From positions 1-35,624 of the forward strand of contig JAKIUY010000042.1 of assembly GCA_021647315.1 (NCBI GenBank): a DNA stretch of 35,624 nucleotides. Direction: 5' to 3'. The stretch is from Victivallaceae bacterium (lineage in GTDB: Bacteria > Verrucomicrobiota > Lentisphaeria > Victivallales > Victivallaceae). Below, piece after piece: positions 15,769 to 22,283 of this stretch. The notes beneath the pieces are model-generated. The model was given only the letters and a program-made list of their open reading frames with translations, was not told the DNA's origin and did not search any database. Positions within the stretch are counted from its first letter, which is position 1. Each line of letters opens with the position of its first letter. The position numbers and the translations under genes are program-made.

Positions 15769-16917
15769 ATGCATTTTGAATGTCCGGTTTGTAAAAAACT
15801 TATTTCAATACAATCAGTTAAGCTTGGAACAGGGAAAACCCAGTGTACAAACTGCAACAAAACAGTCTCTATTCCTACATCAAAACTTTCATCTGGAGCC
15901 GTTCTTGCAGACTTTATAATGCGTGAAGAGGTTGGTCAAGGTGGCATGGGAATTGTTTATCGTTCTGATCAAATATCATTCGCCCGACCTGCCGCGGTAA
16001 AAATACTTTCAGAAAAACATTCAACCAAATTCTCATCAATTGCCGATTTTCTGCGAGAAGCCAGACAGGCGGCATTGCTCAATCATCCCAATATTGTCCA
16101 GGCTTATGCCGTCGGCAATGTCGGAGACATATACTATTTTGCCATGGAATATGTCGATGGGGAAACAACAAAAGAACGCCTGGATAGTGACGGAGTTATT
16201 CCGATTGAAGAAGCTATCTGCGTCATTCGTGAAGTCGCCTCAGCACTGGATTATACCTGGGAAGTTTTCCAAATGGTTCACTGTGATATAAAACCGGACA
16301 ACATAATGATTAATTCACTCGGCGAAACAAAATTAATGGATCTTGGACTTGCAGTTCATGCCGACTACAGTTTTGATCCGGATAACGACGAGGTATTAGG
16401 AACCGTACAATATATCAGTCCTGAACAGCTGACAGGCAAACCTTTGGACATCCGCAGTGACATCTACAGTCTTGGAGCAACATTTTACCACTATATCACC
16501 GGTAAAATTCCCTTTGACGGCGAAACAAAACGTGAAATGGGAGCAAAACGGCTGAAAAACGATCCGGTGCCACCTCACAAGGTAAACCGTAATATTCCAA
16601 TTGAGGTTAGCGATATCGTGATGAAAATGCTGAAACGTCAGCCTATAGAACGCTACCAGAACGGTGAAGAACTGATTGAAGACCTGAAACCTTATAAAGT
16701 CCGCAAACGCATCTATTCCAACCGTAATGTAAGTGAAAGAAGCACAACATTACCGAAAATAACCAGTACAACTACTTCTATCGTACCGCTTTCTGACACA
16801 GGAAAATTGATAGGAAAAATAACCAGCAAAAATAATATGCTGATTACCATGGCGTTGCTGGGTGGACTTATTGTCACCGTTCTAATAATCGTCTTGATTT
16901 TTCTCGTTTTAAAGTAA
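15769..16917 (+). CDS. Membrane-anchored Ser/Thr protein kinase with N-terminal zinc ribbon
   Basis: 382 residues. A zinc ribbon (C5, C8, C26, C29) precedes a Hanks-type kinase domain from about residue 50. The glycine-rich loop is GQGGMGIVY (56-64), the ATP lysine is K78 in AAVKIL, and the catalytic loop reads HCDIKPDN with D173. The metal-binding Asp is D191 in DLG rather than DFG, and SPEQL is the activation-segment end. A linker and one C-terminal membrane helix (about 357-381) follow, with no extracellular sensor beyond it. HCD instead of HRD makes it a non-RD kinase, a group often less dependent on activation-loop phosphorylation. Targets unknown. AAGGTGAG precedes the ATG. Confidence 0.9.
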   Translation: MHFECPVCKKLISIQSVKLGTGKTQCTNCNKTVSIPTSKLSSGAVLADFIMREEVGQGGMGIVYRSDQISFARPAAVKILSEKHSTKFSSIADFLREARQAALLNHPNIVQAYAVGNVGDIYYFAMEYVDGETTKERLDSDGVIPIEEAICVIREVASALDYTWEVFQMVHCDIKPDNIMINSLGETKLMDLGLAVHADYSFDPDNDEVLGTVQYISPEQLTGKPLDIRSDIYSLGATFYHYITGKIPFDGETKREMGAKRLKNDPVPPHKVNRNIPIEVSDIVMKMLKRQPIERYQNGEELIEDLKPYKVRKRIYSNRNVSERSTTLPKITSTTTSIVPLSDTGKLIGKITSKNNMLITMALLGGLIVTVLIIVLIFLVLK

Positions 16918-16973
16918 AGCTAATTTTCTGCGCATCATCAACTAAACCACACCAATTTAAATAGTACTGAATT

Positions 16974-17220
16974 GAACATAACCGGCTCCGCCGGAACTTT
17001 GTAGTGCCAAGCTTTGATAAAGCCGGCATTTGTCGCACCAACGACAGGGCACTCTCATCGAGAGTTGCCCCCTATTCGTCTGATTTAACCTAAAAATACA
17101 ATTCCCTATTAGGTGAACATAACCGGCTCCGCCGGAACTTTTTCAGACAGGATGAACAAGATTGACAGGATTTTTTATTTTATCCTGTTATCCTGTCAAA
17201 AATACAATTTCCCATTAGGT
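16974..17220. repeat. Duplicated intergenic repeat module
   Basis: Two identical 27-bp blocks with the hairpin CCGGCTCCGCCGG lie at 16974-17000 and 17115-17141. Each is associated with a 23-bp block (17092-17114 and 17198-17220, two mismatches) that ends ATTAGGT. Between them lies a GGGCACTCTC/GAGAGTTGCCC hairpin (17047-17070). At 17146-17197 there is a second palindrome built from GACAGGAT/ATCCTGTC words, a type common in PVC and related genomes. The last block abuts the yraN stop codon. No coding sequence is visible in this 302-bp gap. Confidence 0.75.
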
Positions 17221-17615
17221 TAAAAAATTGTCTTTCTGGAAAAATGATTGCGCCAATGCCGGAGCTCTTTAACGCCATAGCGACCGACAACAACCTCGAC
17301 TAGATCAAACCGAATAACAGCCTCCACCCGACCAATTTCATTCCAGTAATGCATTCCGGCACGATAGATGCGTTGCTGCTGTTTAAGTCTGAGCCCACTC
17401 GCGGGCCTAGAACGAGTAGTATTACTTCGCGTCTTGACTTCAATAAAAACCAACACGGCACCATCTCTAGCCACCAGATCAACTTCACCGGCATAACAGT
17501 TATAGTTTCCAGCCAGTAAAGCATAAGACTTACCGAGCAGTAGTTGCCGGGCTTTTTTTTCCCCGTAGTCACCCAGTTTCAGGTGTGCCGCCCGCTTTTT
17601 CCCAAATCCTTTCAC
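17220..17615 (-). CDS. yraN: YraN/UPF0102 family putative endonuclease
   Basis: A predicted Holliday-junction-resolvase-like nuclease of 131 residues. The family pattern is present: GDYGEKKARQLL at the start, then NYNCYAGEVDLVARDG with the Glu/Asp pair, and VFIEVKTRS with the E-x-K catalytic motif. RFDLVEV near the end is also typical. Its cellular role is not settled. I start at GTG 17613-17615, which has GGGAGG ahead; a longer frame to 17681 runs into an inverted-repeat element and adds residues not usual for the family. Immediately upstream lies that element, so its promoter may come from or have been altered by it. Confidence 0.88.
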   Translation of the reverse strand: MKGFGKKRAAHLKLGDYGEKKARQLLLGKSYALLAGNYNCYAGEVDLVARDGAVLVFIEVKTRSNTTRSRPASGLRLKQQQRIYRAGMHYWNEIGRVEAVIRFDLVEVVVGRYGVKELRHWRNHFSRKTIF

Positions 17616-17640
17616 TGTGAACCTCCCGATTATAATCCTA

Positions 17641-17866
17641 TATCTATCAGAGCTCCATGCTAAGCTCCAATTGAACGCCATCTTTTTTATGTCGCCCCGC
17701 CCCTAAATTTATTTAGAATCACTAAATAAATTTAGGGGCGGAGCTTGGTTATTTTTTTAATGGTATACCACCGCACCGTGGCTACCAAACATCCCCGCTT
17801 TGCAGGGCAAAAAAATGGCGTTCAATTAGACAGCTCTGCCTGCTCGCGTATCGAGCTCTGATCTAT
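17641..17866. repeat. Inverted-repeat element with a 20-bp perfect hairpin
   Basis: The ends are imperfect inverted repeats: left 17641-17682 and right 17813-17866 share ATTGAACGCCAT/ATGGCGTTCAAT and, further out, GAGCTCTGAT in inverted orientation. Inside, 17697-17716 and 17722-17741 form a perfect 20-bp stem with a 5-nt loop. The right end supplies the last codons of the neighbouring reading frame, consistent with insertion. It encodes nothing, so it is probably a non-autonomous MITE-like element or a strong transcript hairpin. Confidence 0.7.
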
Positions 17867-18271
17867 ATAAATTTCCTATTATATTACTTAAATCATGCGC
17901 TTTTAAGTTTACACTGCTAAGTAATTTTTTTGCACTCTCCTCTATGCTTTCACCGTTAATCACGATAAAGAATTCTTCAGGAAAATATTGTTTTGCATGA
18001 AGCATAAACGCATGAACTACTGTTCTAGTATCTTCTTCCAGCTTTCGTAATTGCCTGAAATCCTCTCCTAATATCTCTAAAAATTCTACAGAGAAAAAGT
18101 GATCAGTAAAAATCATGTCAGCATCCTGGTCACCGCAAGTTGTTGTCCGCATTCAAAGCAAGAGCAGAATGCGCCACGTTTCATTTTACCGCCAATTCTA
18201 AAACCAATTGGTGAATTATCTTTACAAATACAAAAACTATAATAACAATTATTATGAAAATCATACAGCAT
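17826..18271 (-). pseudogene. Frameshifted small zinc-ribbon gene
   Basis: Two overlapping minus-strand frames appear to belong together. The upstream frame (ATG 18269-18271 to stop 18113-18115, 52 aa) has CxC and CSCFECGQQ cysteine knuckles, a zinc-ribbon start. The downstream frame (to 17826, 108 aa) has a soluble helical domain (FSVEFLEILGEDFRQLRKLEED in two parts). A frameshift between about 18113 and 18160 would separate ribbon from body, and the last codons come from the inverted-repeat element. It could alternatively be two real genes; I do not recognise the family. Confidence 0.5.
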
Positions 18272-18286
18272 AAACTTGTTATCCTA

Positions 18287-18323
18287 TTCATATACTCATT
18301 TTACTTTCATATACTCATTTTAC
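18287..18323. repeat. Two tandem copies of an 18-bp AT-rich unit
   Basis: TTCATATACTCATTTTAC occurs at 18287-18304 and again at 18306-18323 (period 19). It lies just upstream of the frameshifted zinc-ribbon gene, so it could affect its promoter. Function unknown. Confidence 0.75.
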
Positions 18324-18426
18324 TGGAAAATAAAATAAAATATAGAATAGAGTGCTATTGCTAAAAATCAAAAGCTAATGACTTGATATATCATATAAAT
18401 TACTCATTATTCACACCATAAAAAAG

Positions 18427-18577
18427 TAAAAAGTCCAAATAGAATTCTCTCAAAAATGGGCTGCAACGTGGGAGCAACGTCATCGTCGCAAACTTAATCT
18501 TTATCTGCAAATTACAGTTCTCTTCCCGGCAGGGATGCCGATCCCACATTAAAAGGGAGTTTAATTTGGACTTTTTA
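18427..18577. repeat. 151-bp element bounded by 14-bp perfect inverted repeats
   Basis: TAAAAAGTCCAAAT at 18427-18440 is the exact inverse of 18564-18577. The interior contains a repeated CAACGT word and a GC-richer stretch ending GGGATGCCGATCCCAC. No reading frame is visible. It occupies most of the 18272-18782 gap, upstream of nothing obvious and downstream of the transposase gene (minus strand). The last 200 bp of the gap (18578-18782) shows no further structure. Confidence 0.6.
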
Positions 18578-18782
18578 TTTTACGGCTAAGTAGAAAGATG
18601 TGAGTTATGATTACTGTGATATCTAACGTTGCGTTTTCAAATACCTTGTGCTGACACCCACAACGCAAGACTGCCTAGAAGAGTTATCTTACTAGATAGA
18701 CGCAGCACGGAAAGATTTACCGATTTATCAAACGCTGACAAATAACTTCAAAACTTGAGGGAACATTTATTTATACACAGGA

Positions 18783-19739
18783 CTAACCACTAGACATAAT
18801 AAGCCGTTTATAACAGTATAAGTACTCCCCATTAACATTTTCCCCGCAGCTTAACTGCCGTTTAAGCAATTTATCCCTCTCCTTGACAAAATGCATTGCG
18901 GTATTAAAAATAAACTCTTTAGACCCAATAATCCCACCATCAGTCCAGTGCCGAGTCCGTCTTAGGTAACGCAACGGCATACTAACCCCCTTTTTAGCTT
19001 TTTGAACCGCCCGATCCAACTCTTCGCCACGGATACCAGTTTCAACCGCTATTATTCGTCCCAATTCTCCCCTGAATACCGCAACCAGCTCCTGCATACT
19101 ACAGTTGGCTACAGACTCTTTGCAATGCCGCATATGCTTGAAAAAATTATCGGCAAAAAGATGTTTCCCGCTACCACTTAACCAACCCCAGGTTGAATGT
19201 CTATAATCTGCCGGATCACTCACCAATTTTGCTCGAACCGGATTGAGCTCAACATACTTAACTGCGCTCCACAAGGCCCCCATTCGGTCAAGAATAACGC
19301 TTTTGAACCTATCTGTCCATAAATGCCCGCGTCGTTCATGAGCTCGATTGTAATAGACCACAAAAGCCTGCTGAAAATTCTTCATAAAACGGCTAATATC
19401 GATCATTTTTTCTGCAACTAACGCACAGTCAATACTATTACCAGCATCGATCATTTTATCCAATCGGTAATTGTAATAACTATTATGGCGTTCAGCTATA
19501 GTTTTATTATCAGGCAGTTCATCCCTACTTGGAGCATAGAGCACAATATGAAAGTGATTCCCCATCCAGCACATCGAAATAAATTCCAACAAATAGTAAT
19601 TCGCAAAATTAACCACCAGTTGCATCCCATGTTCACGATCAACATCACTGAACGGATAGTCATTTTTATACCCAGCCAACCGATTCATTAAGTGATAATA
19701 ACAACCTTTACCGATAACCTTTTGCCGTGCCGTCCGCAT
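18783..19739 (-). CDS. REP-associated (Y1-type, IS200-like) tyrosine transposase
   Basis: 318 residues. The Y1/TnpA-REP fold is visible: GKGCYYHLMNRLAG at the start, the metal-binding HUH-like segment WMGNHFHIVLYAP near residue 60, and the catalytic-helix region SRFMKNFQQAFVVYYNRAHE near 130. There VVYYN provides the likely tyrosine; GHLWTDRFKSVI and YVELNPVRAKLV follow. A basic C-terminal extension of about 120 residues is longer than in minimal RAYTs and may bind DNA. RAYTs are domesticated transposases thought to move or maintain palindromic repeats. Tandem repeats start about 80 bp upstream and palindromic elements lie downstream. It appears intact. Confidence 0.87.
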   Translation of the reverse strand: MRTARQKVIGKGCYYHLMNRLAGYKNDYPFSDVDREHGMQLVVNFANYYLLEFISMCWMGNHFHIVLYAPSRDELPDNKTIAERHNSYYNYRLDKMIDAGNSIDCALVAEKMIDISRFMKNFQQAFVVYYNRAHERRGHLWTDRFKSVILDRMGALWSAVKYVELNPVRAKLVSDPADYRHSTWGWLSGSGKHLFADNFFKHMRHCKESVANCSMQELVAVFRGELGRIIAVETGIRGEELDRAVQKAKKGVSMPLRYLRRTRHWTDGGIIGSKEFIFNTAMHFVKERDKLLKRQLSCGENVNGEYLYCYKRLIMSSG

Positions 19740-19820
19740 CTAATCACCTTCAATAAAATTTAGTCACTATAATTAAACATAGGTCATTTTTCACAATAGC
19801 AACCCCAATCAGAAAAATAT

Positions 19821-19958
19821 CCTCAAATTCAACCTGTCCCTTAATGATGATTTCAAATTAAACCTGCCCTTTAATGATGAACCAAAATATCACCTTCTGC
19901 TTGATGATTTCAAATTAAACCTGCCCTTTAATGATGAACCAAAATATCACCTTCTGCT
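19821..19958. repeat. 57-bp tandem repeat upstream of the transposase
   Basis: Two near-identical units begin at 19851 and 19908 (period 57, each starting TTTCAAATTAAACCTGCCC). They follow a degenerate partial copy at 19821-19850. The array ends about 4 bp before the -35 box of the operon promoter at 19962. There are no variable spacers, so it is not a CRISPR. Confidence 0.85.
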
Positions 19959-19961
19959 AGG

Positions 19962-19989
19962 TTGAAAAAATGGCTAATAATGCTATAAT
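19962..19989 (+). promoter_or_regulatory. Sigma-70-type promoter for the NuoE/NuoF-like operon
   Basis: TTGAAA at 19962-19967, a 16-bp spacer and a perfect TATAAT at 19984-19989 lie about 118 bp upstream of the ATG at 20107. This is the best promoter in the gap and directs transcription into the three-gene flavin/iron-sulfur operon. Confidence 0.6.
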
Positions 19990-20106
19990 TATAGTTTGTG
20001 TTTGCAACATATTTAAATTTAAATAGTACCTGAACGAAACAATTTAGCTATACCCATAAATGGTAGTCACAATTAAACCGTTGCGGTAACAAAATATGGA
20101 GATTCT

Positions 20107-20559
20107 ATGAGTACAGATTACAGTTGCCTAGAGCAGATAGACAAAAATCCGGGGAACCTGATTAAAGGTCTGCAGACAATTCAGGCTGAACACAGTTATA
20201 TTGCCGACGAAGCAATCGTTGCAACTGCTAATTATTTTTCAATGGCAGTGGTCGAAGTCGAAGGAGTTGTCTCTTTTTATGCCCAATTTAAACGCACCCA
20301 ACCGGGTAAATTTCAAATATGTGTCTGCGATGGCACCGCCTGTCATATCAAAGGCAGCACATTGATGCTCGACTGGATTTCCACCGAACTGAAAATAGCT
20401 GACGGCGAAACGGACGCTGATGGATTTTTCTCACTGGAAACCGCAGCCTGTCTGGGCTGTTGCAGTCTGGCACCGGTCATGAGTGTTAACGGCAAAGTAT
20501 TCGGCAACCTTGATCGTAAGGCGACCTTGAAAATATTGAAGGAGTACCGCAAAAAATGA
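20107..20559 (+). CDS. NuoE-like [2Fe-2S] thioredoxin-fold subunit
   Basis: 150 residues of the complex I 24-kDa/NuoE family, which carries one [2Fe-2S] cluster next to the NADH/FMN module. The four ligands are C74 and C79 (CDGTAC) and C115 and C119 (CLGCC). The helical start (GNLIKGLQTIQAEHSYI) and VVEVEGVVSFYAQF are standard. The ATG is preceded by TGGAG. The gene overlaps the next by 4 bp (20556-20559), so subunits are translationally coupled. In this three-gene setting it is the small electron-transfer subunit of a soluble NAD(P)H oxidoreductase rather than of full complex I, for which no membrane genes are present. Confidence 0.93.
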   Translation: MSTDYSCLEQIDKNPGNLIKGLQTIQAEHSYIADEAIVATANYFSMAVVEVEGVVSFYAQFKRTQPGKFQICVCDGTACHIKGSTLMLDWISTELKIADGETDADGFFSLETAACLGCCSLAPVMSVNGKVFGNLDRKATLKILKEYRKK

Positions 20560-22283
20560 GCAACAGGATAAAAAAGATAAAAGTTGGTATGGCATCATGC
20601 GGTATTGCTGCCGGTGCGGACGAACTCTACAAAATACTCGAAGCTAACGGTAACGGTATTCCACTCGAAGAGGTCGGCTGTATCGGACACTGTTATGCTG
20701 AACCGCTGATTGAAGTTGAAACTGACGCTGGCTCTATTTTTTATAGCGTCACTGATACTAAACAGGCGACAATTGATAATATTTTTAACTTAGGCGAAGC
20801 GAGCCGTTTTGGGATCTCTGAAATCAGAGCTGCTAAAGAAAATGTTAAAATAACCCGGCTCTGCGGCAGAATATCACCGACCGATATTGATGAATATATC
20901 GCCAATGGTGGTTATGAGGCGTTACAAAAAGCCCAAGCTATGAGTTCGGCTGAAGTTATTGATGAAGTGAAAATTTCCGGTCTACGCGGGCGCGGTGGTG
21001 GTGGATTTCCAACCGGCATGAAGTGGGGATTTATGGCCTCTAAAGAGGCGGATGAAAAAATCATTATCTGTAATGCCGATGAAGGCGATCCAGGCGCGTT
21101 TATGGATCGTTCGGTTATGGAAAGCGTACCGCATCAGCTGATTGAAGGGATGTTAATTGCTGCCTATGCGACTGGCTCAAATAAACTATTTATCTACTGC
21201 CGGGCTGAATATCCACTGGCAATAAAAAACCTGAAGATTGCAATCGACCAAGCCTACGAACGCAAATTAAATGTAATCAACGGTAAGCCACTGGAAATTA
21301 TTATCAAAGAGGGTGCAGGGGCATTTGTCTGTGGCGAAGAGACTGCACTGATCGCTTCACTTGAAGGTAAACGTGGTATGCCACGTTTCCGTCCACCGTT
21401 CCCAACCGATAAAGGTTGGAATGATTTTCCATCAATGATTAACAATGTCGAAACATTCGCCAACGTGCCGGTTATTCTGGCTGAAGGCGGAGCTGAATAC
21501 GCTAAAATCGGCACCGAAGGCAGTAAAGGCACCAAACTATTTGCGCTGGCCGGTGACCTTGAGAATCCCGGACTGATTGAAGTGCCAATGGGCATTACGC
21601 TAGCAGAAATTGTCTTTGACATAGGCGGTGCTGACCGCGATAGCGTCAAAGCAGTTCAAACCGGTGGCCCTTCCGGCGGTTGTATTCCAGTCGAACTGTT
21701 CGATACCCCGGTTGATTATGATTCACTGAAATCACTTGGTGCAATTATGGGCTCAGGCGGCATGATTGTCATCGGCCAAAACCGCTGCATGGTCGAAACT
21801 GCACGTTATTTTCTGGATTTCACTCACCGTGAATCGTGTGGGAAATGTACATTCTGCCGCGTCGGCACCAAAAGAATGTTTGAAACCCTCGAACGGATTA
21901 CAGCCGGGGCTGGCGAAATAGCTGATATTAACTTCCTGGAAGATATGGGAACCAAGGTCAGAAGCGGTTCACTCTGCGGCCTGGGACAGACTGCGCCAAA
22001 TCCGGTACTGGCAACCCTGTGCTATTTCAAAGACGAATATCTATCCCACATTGAAAACAGACAGTGTGAGGCATTAGAATGCCCTGCTCTGGTTGATGTT
22101 GAGATCAAACAGGACAAATGTATTAAATGTAAATTGTGTATTAAAAACTGTCCAGTCAATGCGGTCAGTGATGATTTTGTAATCGACAACACGCTCTGCA
22201 CCAGGTGCAACAGTTGTATTGAAGTGTGTCCCAAAGACACCATTTTCAGATGTAAGAAAGGAGACGGATACTACAGTGGCTAA
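20556..22283 (+). CDS. NuoF-like NADH/FMN-binding subunit with ferredoxin tail
   Basis: 575 residues in five parts. First is a thioredoxin-like [2Fe-2S] domain (about 1-90). Second is the NADH and FMN core with GLRGRGGGGFPTG near 145 and NADEGDPGAFMDRS near 175. Third is an SLBB domain. Fourth is the [4Fe-4S] motif ESCGKCTFCRVGTKRM near 430 with a further Cys in GSLCGLGQ. Last are two C-terminal ferredoxin [4Fe-4S] motifs (CIKCKLCIKNCP and CTRCNSCIEVCP). This matches HydB/HndC-type subunits of electron-bifurcating enzymes, where NADH and ferredoxin exchange electrons. It overlaps its upstream gene by 4 bp and the next by 8 bp. Confidence 0.94.
   Translation: MSNRIKKIKVGMASCGIAAGADELYKILEANGNGIPLEEVGCIGHCYAEPLIEVETDAGSIFYSVTDTKQATIDNIFNLGEASRFGISEIRAAKENVKITRLCGRISPTDIDEYIANGGYEALQKAQAMSSAEVIDEVKISGLRGRGGGGFPTGMKWGFMASKEADEKIIICNADEGDPGAFMDRSVMESVPHQLIEGMLIAAYATGSNKLFIYCRAEYPLAIKNLKIAIDQAYERKLNVINGKPLEIIIKEGAGAFVCGEETALIASLEGKRGMPRFRPPFPTDKGWNDFPSMINNVETFANVPVILAEGGAEYAKIGTEGSKGTKLFALAGDLENPGLIEVPMGITLAEIVFDIGGADRDSVKAVQTGGPSGGCIPVELFDTPVDYDSLKSLGAIMGSGGMIVIGQNRCMVETARYFLDFTHRESCGKCTFCRVGTKRMFETLERITAGAGEIADINFLEDMGTKVRSGSLCGLGQTAPNPVLATLCYFKDEYLSHIENRQCEALECPALVDVEIKQDKCIKCKLCIKNCPVNAVSDDFVIDNTLCTRCNSCIEVCPKDTIFRCKKGDGYYSG

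Noticed and set aside
17616..17681. N-terminal extension of yraN
   Set aside because: The added residues come from an inverted-repeat end, while the GTG at 17615 has a good Shine-Dalgarno and fits the family length.
19821..19958. Possible CRISPR array
   Set aside because: The 57-bp units follow each other directly without variable spacers, and no cas gene is nearby.
20024..20040. Complete second copy of the TA-ended element
   Set aside because: Only one end is recognisable; no matching inverted end lies within a few hundred bases.
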